The notes below the pieces were generated by a model. The model was given only the letters and a program-made list of their open reading frames with translations, did no database searches and was not told the DNA's origin. DNA of 7,319 nt, from assembly GCA_021816545.1 (NCBI GenBank), contig JAKAXP010000118.1:1-7319 (forward strand), written 5' to 3'. Positions 1 through 5,902 of this stretch are shown here, one piece after another; position 1 is the first letter of the stretch, and every line of letters begins with the position of its first letter. This DNA is from Bacteroidota bacterium (lineage in GTDB: Bacteria > Bacteroidota > Bacteroidia > Bacteroidales > VadinHA17). Position numbers and translations under genes: made by a program.

Positions 1-69
1 CCGGGGCAATTTGTCCAACTATTTGGTTTCCCGGAATCAGTCAGCCCTCGCAAGTGCGGGGAAGAATGG

Positions 70-582
70 TCACCTCTTTACCTTTTCGAGATCCTCAAGT
101 TCCCCGATTCCCATGCTGTCCGAGAGGCTGGCTATTGTTTTAAGGTCAAGGTCGCCCCTGATTGAGACAACCGAGCTTCCGTGGCCGCCGGTGATCATCA
201 CCAGTTCCGCAATTTTGCCTCCCGCCTCCCTGATCATGAAGAAGACATTGTCATTCTCCTCCCTGACTGTCATAAGCTCTTCATATCCGTTTCGCCGGAG
301 CCGCGGCATCAGCTCCGAAACGAAGTTCACCCCGCCCTTGTTTTCAGCGCTGTCGATGCTCAGTATCCTGATTCCCTTTATCCTGGTTACCAGGTTGCGG
401 AACTCCTCATCATTACTGTCTATTCTCGAAAGGAGACTGAACATCTTGGATGATATGTATACCGAAGTGAATCCCTCCTTTCCGTCATACCGGTCAAAGA
501 GATCGTCTACCGGGCTGGTCTGTGCACGGAGTGACATGGCCAGTGCCGAAAGTATCAATACAAGCAGTGCCTGTTTTTTCAT
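70..582 (-). CDS. Secreted DUF4252 family protein (operon copy 2)
   Basis: A 170-residue exported protein of unknown function. Residues 1-21 form a signal peptide: a KK start, a hydrophobic run LLVLILSALAM, then small residues and a likely cleavage after SLRA. It has no lipobox cysteine, so it should be periplasmic or released rather than lipid-anchored. The mature part matches what I know of DUF4252, a Bacteroidota family: a D-D-L-F-D-R-Y segment at 26-32, alternating strands and helices, and the family-like GYEELM at 99-104. It is clearly paralogous to the protein at 1687-2196, which has DDFFNRY and RYEELM at equivalent places. It is the last gene of the leftward operon and starts 11 bases after the putative anti-sigma gene. 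The link to the sigma pair suggests a role in envelope sensing or as a regulon output, but that is inferred from position only. Confidence 0.85.
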   Translation of the reverse strand: MKKQALLVLILSALAMSLRAQTSPVDDLFDRYDGKEGFTSVYISSKMFSLLSRIDSNDEEFRNLVTRIKGIRILSIDSAENKGGVNFVSELMPRLRRNGYEELMTVREENDNVFFMIREAGGKIAELVMITGGHGSSVVSIRGDLDLKTIASLSDSMGIGELEDLEKVKR

Positions 583-593
583 GGTATCTTTTA

Positions 594-1157
594 TTATTCT
601 GTTTCCTTTTTGCTTTCCCGGGCCTGAATGTCACCGAGGTAACGAAGCCTCGAAAGGTTTTTTCCCACAAGACCGTTTATTGTTTTCAGGTTGCTGAGTT
701 CTTCTGGTCCTGAGGTGATTGCGCTTACCTGCTGAAGCTGTGAAGTGCCTGTATTCATCCTTTCGGATACGTTCAGCAGTATGCTTTTTACCTCAGCCAT
801 TGCCAGAGCCGGGTCACTGAATGTATCCCTGTCACGGGGCATGCGGGCAAGGCTGAAAATAATCAGTGTGCCTGCAACAACTGCCACAGCGGCGCTGACT
901 GCAGTGTGGCGTTTCCACCAGCCTGCAGGCGGGTTTATTCCTATCTCCGGTCGTGTGACCTCTTCGAGCCTTGATTCAAACCCCTCTGACGGTTCAGGCA
1001 CTTTCTCCGGTTTTGCGGCCAGGTACCCGAATTCGCCGGTCAGTGAGTCCGGTGCCGCAGGGTTGCCAAGGTATTCCCTGAGGATGAGTTCCTCTTCCGC
1101 GGAAGTCTCCCCGTTGTAGTATTTAGCGAGCAGTTCCCTTATCTTTTCCTGTTCCAT
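594..1157 (-). CDS. Putative anti-sigma factor, single-pass membrane protein
   Basis: A 187-residue protein, probably the inner-membrane anti-sigma partner of the sigma factor encoded just upstream. The N-terminus (residues 1-31) has the pattern KYYNGETSAEEELILREYL, which resembles the short helical cytoplasmic segment of Bacteroidota anti-sigma/FecR-type proteins. No zinc-binding HxxxCxxC is present. One transmembrane segment lies at about 85-103, after WWKRH and before a charged RMPRDRD stretch, so the N-terminus should be cytoplasmic. The periplasmic part (104-187) is helical and likely coiled (SERMNTGTSQLQQ, PEELSNLKTINGLVGKN). It has no recognisable FecR domain. The ATG overlaps the end of the sigma gene by 35 bases. 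A purine-rich GGAAAGGA (complement of 1168-1175) sits about 10 bases upstream and supports this start. The assignment rests on position, topology and the N-terminal motif, not on a clear family match. Confidence 0.7.
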   Translation of the reverse strand: MEQEKIRELLAKYYNGETSAEEELILREYLGNPAAPDSLTGEFGYLAAKPEKVPEPSEGFESRLEEVTRPEIGINPPAGWWKRHTAVSAAVAVVAGTLIIFSLARMPRDRDTFSDPALAMAEVKSILLNVSERMNTGTSQLQQVSAITSGPEELSNLKTINGLVGKNLSRLRYLGDIQARESKKETE

Positions 1158-1659
1158 GACTGTATATCCTTTCCATCTCTTCCCTGATCTGCTTCCTTGC
1201 CCTGGAAATCAGCATCCTGAGTGCAGTAATGTTTATTCCCATTGCCTCAGCAGTTTCTTCGTATGAGTATCCTTCGATGTCTCTCAGGATGACTGCGCTT
1301 TTACCCGGTTCCTTCATCCGGCTGACGATGACTGAAACCAGCCTTGCCGCCTCACTGAAATCATGTCTTTGCCCTGTGTCAGCATCTGCGGCGGTGAATT
1401 CTTCCGCTTCATCCAGGTCGCCAATCCGGAGTCTCTTTCTTCTCCTCAGGATGTCAATGCAGCAGTTGCGGGTCACGGTGGTGCACAATGCCGCCACGCT
1501 TGAGTAATTTCCAGTGCCGTTTCTTTCCGACCATAGCTTCATCATAACCTCCTGCACTGCATCCTCGGCCTCCTCCCGGCTGTTCAGATAGCGGAAGGCG
1601 AGGGCATAAAGCCTTCGCCCCTCCGGCAAAACACTATTTCTGAACTCCTCGGGGGTCAT
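1123..1659 (-). CDS. RNA polymerase sigma factor, ECF (sigma-70 family) type
   Basis: A 178-residue two-domain sigma factor of ECF size and layout. Region 2 spans about 10-76. It contains LYALAFRYLNSREEAEDAVQEVMMKLW, whose DAVQEV part is the usual polymerase core-binding helix, and then TRNCCIDILRRRKR, the region 2.3/2.4 DNA-melting and -10 recognition segment. A short acidic linker (81-100) leads to region 4 at about 105-163, where VILRDIEGYSYEETAEAMG followed by LRMLISRARKQIRE forms the helix-turn-helix for the -35 element. It should direct transcription of a small regulon when released from its anti-sigma factor, most likely the overlapping downstream gene. The gene lies 27 bases downstream of the DUF4252 gene at 1687-2196 and is co-directional with it. 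Many Bacteroidota sigma factors of this type control envelope or surface functions; the signal here is unknown. Confidence 0.93.
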   Translation of the reverse strand: MTPEEFRNSVLPEGRRLYALAFRYLNSREEAEDAVQEVMMKLWSERNGTGNYSSVAALCTTVTRNCCIDILRRRKRLRIGDLDEAEEFTAADADTGQRHDFSEAARLVSVIVSRMKEPGKSAVILRDIEGYSYEETAEAMGINITALRMLISRARKQIREEMERIYSHGTGKDKGTAR

Positions 1660-1686
1660 CTTTTTCAGAACTCTTCCCCAAAGTTA

Positions 1687-2196
1687 TCAATCCCCTGAAA
1701 TCTCTAGTCCTTCAAGGATAGCCAGCCCCTTTCCGTCACTTTCAAAGAGACTTGAGGCTTCATCACGGGTTAGATTACCCTTAATCTGGATCACCGCCTC
1801 ATCATCACCGTCAACAACAAGCAGTATCTCCTTTACAATCTCCCTTTCGGTCCTTACCATGAACCTGAGGTCAGTATCGCTGTTTTTCACTGACATAAGC
1901 TCCTCATACCTTCCCTTCCTTATTATGTTCCTTATTTCAGGAAGAAACCCGTCGGCTGCAGGAAATTTATCATTCTCCCTGACCACCAGGCGGATTGATG
2001 TGATCTTGCTTAGCGGATTTTCCGTATCATCGCTTTCGCAGTGACCAAGGAAGCCCAGCAGGCTGCCGTTGACCACCACTGTTGTGTAACCTTCACTGTC
2101 ACTGTACCTGTTGAAGAAATCATCAGCAGTGAGTCTCTGTGCTGAGAGAGCGGTTGCAAATGCAAGTACCGCAATTGTAAAAACCATTCTTTTCAT
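1687..2196 (-). CDS. Secreted DUF4252 family protein (operon copy 1)
   Basis: A 169-residue exported protein and the first gene of the leftward sigma-factor operon. Residues 1-20 form a signal peptide (KR start, hydrophobic MVFTIAVLAFATAL, then a likely signal peptidase I site at SAQ). No lipobox is seen. The mature domain matches DUF4252: DDFFNRYSDSEGYTTV at 25-40, GRYEELM at 95-101, and a C-terminal segment with VIQIKGNLTRDEASSLFE. It is a diverged paralogue of the protein at 70-582, with nearly equal length and motifs in the same order, which suggests an old duplication around the sigma pair. A single cysteine occurs at 53. Function is unknown. The 223-base upstream region, shared with the divergent DUF4914 gene, holds no convincing promoter. 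The closest leftward candidate is a TATGTTTT (complement of 2252-2259), which lacks the final G of TAnnTTTG. Confidence 0.87.
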   Translation of the reverse strand: MKRMVFTIAVLAFATALSAQRLTADDFFNRYSDSEGYTTVVVNGSLLGFLGHCESDDTENPLSKITSIRLVVRENDKFPAADGFLPEIRNIIRKGRYEELMSVKNSDTDLRFMVRTEREIVKEILLVVDGDDEAVIQIKGNLTRDEASSLFESDGKGLAILEGLEISGD

Positions 2197-2419
2197 GACT
2201 GTCCGTTTTTGTTTTGAATGTGTTAACTGTTACCATGACGAACAGGAATGAAAAACATAACAGGAATCTCCGTTTTTTTGAAAAAGTGTTGATATCTGTT
2301 TCTGACAGACGTAAGGTTCCGGATACAATGGTGTTATTTTTACCCGCGGTATTGTAAATAAAAATTCGGAAACAAGCCTTCCGGTTTAAAGAAATTAAAT
2401 AAAACAAAGGATTTGTCAA

Positions 2420-4366
2420 ATGATTGCATCTGAAGCGATTGCCCTTTTAAGGGAGCAGGGGGTTGTGTTGCCTGCAGAAGTTGACCTGATTGCTGCGGGT
2501 TCTCCTTCGGCAGTATTCTTCAATTCCTCAGCCGAGATACTGGAAGCATCAACACCCCGCAGGGAAGACCTTACATATGAAGTCAAATATGACATCCCGG
2601 GAAGAGGTGAGGTGGTTGAGGTGATCCTGCACAGGGTCACCAACGGTCTGTCCGCCAATTACACAGAGCCATATATGAGAAGGCGAGACCCGGAGACAAT
2701 GCTTATAGGTGACTCCCGGCCCACAGACAAAAAGAGGTTTGAGGATGAGTATGGCTATCCTTTTGACAGGCTGAAGGGTGAGACTATCGAATGGCTGAAA
2801 GGGCAGGAGGTGGGGATGTTCCTCTGTTTTGCCGGGAATTATCCGGTTGGTGCCGGCGGGATTGTTGTTACGCCGCTCAATGCATCCTTCTTCGCCTTCG
2901 GGCTCTCCCTGCTGCAGAGGATCATTGCGGTTGATCAGCTTCCGGAGGGGTTCAGGGTGGAGTCGGTTGCCTATGTTGCGCCTCCTTTCCGTCATACCCA
3001 TTTCAGCGGGCGGCAGGTGGTTGTGCACAACAGGCTGGAGGGGCTGCATGAGATGTTTGCATATAACCTTTATCCCGGACCGAGCGCAAAGAAGGGTTTC
3101 TACAGCGTGCTCCTGGACAAGGGCGAGACGGAGGGATGGCTCACAACCCACTGCTCAACGGTGCAGGTTGTAAGTCCCTATGACAATATCACAACCTTCA
3201 TGCATGAGGGTGCCAGCGGTGGGGGAAAGAGCGAGATGATACAGAACCTGGTGCGTGAACCCAACGGCCAGATCCTGATAGGGCAGAACATCATAACCGG
3301 GGAAAGACGGGTCATATCAATACCCCTGTTCTGCTCATTCCATCCTGCAACGGATGACATGGCCCTGTGTCACCCTTCATACCAGAAGAACAACGGTAAG
3401 CTCACCGTGGCAGATGCGGAAAATGCCTGGTTCATACGTGTTGACGGCGTGACCGGGTATGGGGATGACCCGTTCCTGGAGAAGATCACAATCAATCCCG
3501 ATGAGCCACTGTTATTCCTGAACATTGACACCAAACCTGACGGAACGGCACTCATATGGAATCACAAGGAGGATGCACCCGGAAAACGGTGTCCCAACCC
3601 CAGGGTGGTGCTTCCCCGGAGGATTGTTCCGGGGGTCATCAGCAGGCCGGTCACTGTTGATGTCCGCAATTTTGGTGTCAGGATGCCACCCAGCACGGCT
3701 GAGAAACCCAGTTACGGCATAGCAGGGCTGTTCCATATTCTTCCCCCTGCTCTGGCATGGCTGTGGCGGCTTGTCAGTCCTCGCGGTTACGCCAATCCGA
3801 GCGTCACCGGCAGTGGCGACCTGGAGAGTGAAGGGGCAGGGTCATACTGGCCTTTCGCAACGGGGATGAAGGTCAGGCATGCCAATCTCCTCCTTGAACA
3901 GATTGTCAACACCCCCAGGGTGAGGTATACACTTACGCCGAATCAGCACATAGGGGCATGGAAAGTGGGATTCAAACCACAGCTGCTGATGAGGGAATAC
4001 CTGACCCGCCGCGGCAACGCCAAACTGAGGGCTGACCAGCTGAGCCCGGCCCGCTGCCCGCTGCTGGGCTACGAACTCAATTATCTTACAATTGAAGGAT
4101 CACCTGTCCCAACGAGGTTCCTGAAGGTCTACCGCCAGGCTGAAGTAGGCCCCGGAGGCTATGATGCCGGCGCTGAAATCCTCAGGGAGTTTTTCAGAAG
4201 GGAACTCACAGGCTTCCTCTCTCCTGACCTGGTACCGCTGGGACGAAGGATCATAAATGCCTTCCTTGACGGATGCACGGTGGAGGATTATGCCCGGATA
4301 CTGCCAATGGAATACCAGTACTCCTTCCTGACAATAAATGATTATGACAGCCAGGGGGGGCAGTGA
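2420..4366 (+). CDS. DUF4914 family protein; probable diverged PEPCK-like P-loop kinase
   Basis: A 648-residue soluble protein without signal peptide or membrane segment. Its size and sequence style fit DUF4914, an uncharacterised Bacteroidota family. The sequence shows, in order: DSRPTDKK at 98-105; AKKG at 223-226; THCST at 243-247; a Walker A loop GASGGGKSE at 264-272; TDD at 311-313; NPRVVLP at 393-399; FGVRMPP at 418-424. From memory, E. coli PEPCK has GRSPKDK, MKKG, MHCSAN, GLSGTGKT, DDEH, NTRVSYP and FGVLPP in the same order. The spacing from K225 to H244 (19) equals PEPCK Lys213 to His232. The P-loop ending KSE also resembles HPr kinase. I infer an ATP- and metal-dependent phosphotransferase with unknown substrate; it is too diverged to call PEPCK. 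The gene looks monocistronic, with divergent and convergent neighbours. AAAGGA at 2406-2411, 8 bases before the ATG, supports this start. Confidence 0.85.
   Translation: MIASEAIALLREQGVVLPAEVDLIAAGSPSAVFFNSSAEILEASTPRREDLTYEVKYDIPGRGEVVEVILHRVTNGLSANYTEPYMRRRDPETMLIGDSRPTDKKRFEDEYGYPFDRLKGETIEWLKGQEVGMFLCFAGNYPVGAGGIVVTPLNASFFAFGLSLLQRIIAVDQLPEGFRVESVAYVAPPFRHTHFSGRQVVVHNRLEGLHEMFAYNLYPGPSAKKGFYSVLLDKGETEGWLTTHCSTVQVVSPYDNITTFMHEGASGGGKSEMIQNLVREPNGQILIGQNIITGERRVISIPLFCSFHPATDDMALCHPSYQKNNGKLTVADAENAWFIRVDGVTGYGDDPFLEKITINPDEPLLFLNIDTKPDGTALIWNHKEDAPGKRCPNPRVVLPRRIVPGVISRPVTVDVRNFGVRMPPSTAEKPSYGIAGLFHILPPALAWLWRLVSPRGYANPSVTGSGDLESEGAGSYWPFATGMKVRHANLLLEQIVNTPRVRYTLTPNQHIGAWKVGFKPQLLMREYLTRRGNAKLRADQLSPARCPLLGYELNYLTIEGSPVPTRFLKVYRQAEVGPGGYDAGAEILREFFRRELTGFLSPDLVPLGRRIINAFLDGCTVEDYARILPMEYQYSFLTINDYDSQGGQ
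3209..3235 (+). other. Walker A / P-loop coding motif of the DUF4914 protein
   Basis: Codons 264-272 encode GASGGGKSE, an exact GxxxxGK[ST] nucleotide-binding loop with Lys270 and Ser271. A glycine-serine-glycine centre and a glutamate after the KS are typical of the HPr kinase/PEPCK type of loop rather than of most P-loop NTPases. The loop follows a hydrophobic strand-like segment (NITTFMHE), as expected. This is the best direct evidence that the protein binds a nucleotide. Confidence 0.85.
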
Positions 4367-4378
4367 CCCTCAATATGT

Positions 4379-4412
4379 AAAAAAGCAGAGGGGCCGCCAG
4401 GCCCCCCTTTAT
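4379..4412. terminator. Bidirectional rho-independent terminator between convergent genes
   Basis: A GC-rich hairpin has the arms GGGGCC (4390-4395) and GGCCCC (4400-4405) around a GCCA loop. After one A-C mismatch it extends by G4388-C4407 and A4387-T4408. On the minus strand it is followed by GCTTTTTT (complement of 4379-4386), an excellent U-tract for ending the 4463-5710 transcript. On the plus strand the tail is only TTTATAA, a weaker end for the DUF4914 transcript. It lies about 20 bases past the DUF4914 stop and 55 past the other stop, as a shared terminator should. Confidence 0.8.
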
Positions 4413-4462
4413 AACATCAGCCCCTCTCCCGGGACTGTTTTCACATAAGTAGTTTCTTAATA

Positions 4463-5710
4463 TCAGCTCCTGAAATCGGCCATCACATCGGTCGGATATG
4501 CGTTGGTCTCCAGTTTCTTCTTGACATCCTTGAAGGCCTGTATTGTGTAGTTGACATCCTCCATCGAATGGGCTGCCGTAGGTATGATCCTGAGCATGAT
4601 GACTCCCTTCGGCACCACCGGGTAGATCACAACCGAGCAGAAGATACCGTAGTTCCTGCGCAGGTCCTTGATGAGGTGGGTTGTCTGTGCCAGTTCGCCG
4701 TTGAAGAAGACCGGGGTGACGGGCGACTGTGTTTTGCCGAGATCGAAACCTGCCTCTCTGAAGCCCTTCTGCAGTGCACGGGCTATATCCCACAGTTTTT
4801 CCCGAAGCTCGGGGTGGTTTTTCATCATCTCGAGGCGCTTGATGGCGCCGATTGTCATTGCCATAGGCAGCGACTTGGCATATATCTGCGAACGGAGGTT
4901 GAACCTGAGATAGCTGATTACATCCTTGTTCCCGGCAACGAATCCGCCTATCCCGGCGAAGCTTTTCGCGAAAGTGGCAAAGTAAACGTCTATATCATCC
5001 TGCACACCGAAGTGTTCGCCGGTTCCTGCACCTGTTTTACCCATCGTGCCAATGCCGTGAGCATCATCAACCACGAGGCGGAAGTTGTATTTTTTCTTGT
5101 AGGAGACTATTTTGTCGAGTGCTCCAAGGTCGCCCGCCATGCCAAACACTCCCTCGGTGATTACCATGATTCCGCCGCCAGTTTCGGCAACGACTTTCTG
5201 GGCATGCTGGAGCTGTTTCTCGAAGCTCTCCATGTCATTGTGCGCAAAGACAAACCTTTTTGAGAGGACCATCCTGAGTCCGTCCATAATGCAGGCATGT
5301 GATTCAGAGTCGTAAACTATTACATCATGCCTTCCTGCGAGGCTGTCAATAATTGAGACCATCCCCTGGTAACCGTAGTTGAGGAGGTAAGCTGATTCCT
5401 TTCCGACAAATTCTGCGGCCATCTGCTCGAACTTCTCGTGCATGGTTGTCTGACCTGACATCATCCTGGCGCCCATGGGGTAAGCAAGGCCGTACTGTGC
5501 TGCAGCCTCGGCGTCAACCTTGCGTATCTCGGGGTGATTTGCAAGCCCCAGGTAGTTGTTGAGACTCCAGTTTAGCACTTCCCTGCCCATGAATTTCATG
5601 CGGGGGCCTATTTCACCTTCAAGCTTTGGGAACATAAAGTATCCGTCAGCCAGATCCTGGTACTGTCCGAGCGCACCACGGTTCCTTTTGATCTTGTCGA
5701 AAATATCCAC
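4463..5710 (-). CDS. PLP-dependent alpha-oxoamine synthase (serine palmitoyltransferase / cysteate acyltransferase-like)
   Basis: A 415-residue fold-type I PLP enzyme of the family that condenses an amino acid with an acyl thioester and releases CO2. Other members are KBL (2-amino-3-ketobutyrate CoA ligase) and AONS (8-amino-7-oxononanoate synthase). Visible residues: NYGYQG at 111-116 and His138 in SESHAC (stacks on the PLP ring); TEGVFGMAGD at 185-194; DDAHG at 215-219, with Asp215 and His218 contacting the cofactor; and the Schiff-base Lys249 in TFAKSFAGIGGF. The KSFAGIGGF stretch is closer to serine palmitoyltransferase than to KBL or AONS as I remember them. In Bacteroidota such enzymes make the long-chain base of sphingolipids (serine substrate) or of sulfonolipids such as capnine (cysteate substrate); the sequence alone does not decide. 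Automatic annotation may say glycine C-acetyltransferase or aminotransferase. The start is a GTG giving MDIFDKIKRN. No ATG suits, since the next in-frame methionine is inside the domain. Confidence 0.9.
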   Translation of the reverse strand: MDIFDKIKRNRGALGQYQDLADGYFMFPKLEGEIGPRMKFMGREVLNWSLNNYLGLANHPEIRKVDAEAAAQYGLAYPMGARMMSGQTTMHEKFEQMAAEFVGKESAYLLNYGYQGMVSIIDSLAGRHDVIVYDSESHACIMDGLRMVLSKRFVFAHNDMESFEKQLQHAQKVVAETGGGIMVITEGVFGMAGDLGALDKIVSYKKKYNFRLVVDDAHGIGTMGKTGAGTGEHFGVQDDIDVYFATFAKSFAGIGGFVAGNKDVISYLRFNLRSQIYAKSLPMAMTIGAIKRLEMMKNHPELREKLWDIARALQKGFREAGFDLGKTQSPVTPVFFNGELAQTTHLIKDLRRNYGIFCSVVIYPVVPKGVIMLRIIPTAAHSMEDVNYTIQAFKDVKKKLETNAYPTDVMADFRS

Positions 5711-5738
5711 GTCGTGTTTAGTTTTTGATTATTGCCCG

Positions 5739-5768
5739 CAAAATTATTAAAAACATTGCTCCGGCAAA
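5739..5768 (-). promoter_or_regulatory. Bacteroidota-type promoter for the alpha-oxoamine synthase gene
   Basis: Read on the minus strand, TTTG (complement of 5765-5768) is followed after 18 bases by TAATTTTG (complement of 5739-5746). This fits the Bacteroidota -33 TTTG / -7 TAnnTTTG pattern closely. The predicted transcript start would fall about 20-25 bases before the GTG at 5710. No Shine-Dalgarno-like sequence is evident, which is normal in this phylum. Confidence 0.6.
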
Positions 5769-5851
5769 GTACCTATTTATACCTATTTGTTCAGCAGAAT
5801 TAACACACTCTTAACTACTCAGCACCGTTAATTGGTGCACTTTTGTTCCAA

Positions 5852-5886
5852 TTTGGTTCTGTCAATGAAAAAAAAGAGTAATTTTG
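5852..5886 (+). promoter_or_regulatory. Candidate promoter for bamD-rpoZ-coaBC
   Basis: TAATTTTG at 5879-5886 is a perfect TAnnTTTG -7 element. The nearest upstream TTTG (5852-5855) is 23 bases away, several more than the usual spacing, and an A-rich run (5867-5875) fills the gap. The start of transcription would be only about 10 bases before the bamD ATG at 5903, giving a very short leader. The -7 match is good and the -33 assignment is weak. Confidence 0.4.
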
Positions 5887-5902
5887 CGCAACATTTCCGG
5901 GT

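Noticed and set aside
45..61. A small hairpin, CCC-T-CGC / GCG-GGG, downstream of the first DUF4252 gene
   Set aside because: It has a bulge, short arms and no T-run on the minus strand, so it is not a convincing terminator.
11..697. A 228-codon open frame on the plus strand
   Set aside because: It lies antisense to the DUF4252 gene and the end of the anti-sigma gene, is very rich in Ser/Leu/Arg and shows no domain. The minus-strand genes have signal peptides, family motifs and tight operon spacing.
2252..2342. Possible promoters in the divergent region: TATGTTTT on the minus strand (2252-2259) and TATTTTTA on the plus strand (2335-2342)
   Set aside because: Both lack the final G of TAnnTTTG and have no TTTG at proper spacing. 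One may be an alternative-sigma promoter, but the sequence does not show it.
2367..2383. A CGGAA / TTCCG hairpin in the DUF4914 leader, considered as a riboswitch or operator
   Set aside because: It is only five base pairs with a 7-base loop, and no known riboswitch core is visible.
2123..2419. A 98-codon minus-strand frame across the 2197-2419 intergenic region
   Set aside because: It overlaps the DUF4252 signal peptide in another frame and its N-terminal part covers AT-rich spacer. There is no protein-like pattern.
2549..3151. A 200-codon minus-strand frame inside the DUF4914 gene
   Set aside because: It is antisense to the conserved N-terminal half of the PEPCK-like protein, with low-complexity composition and no motif.
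4354..4360. A run of seven Gs near the end of the DUF4914 gene, considered as a phase-variation tract
   Set aside because: It lies four codons from the stop, so slippage would change only the last few residues; it is also short for a phase-variable tract.
4251..5263. Open frames of 180 codons (minus, 4251-4793) and 231 codons (plus, 4568-5263) around the alpha-oxoamine synthase gene
   Set aside because: Both overlap the well-supported PLP enzyme gene in other frames. The first also runs through the terminator. Neither has a recognisable domain.
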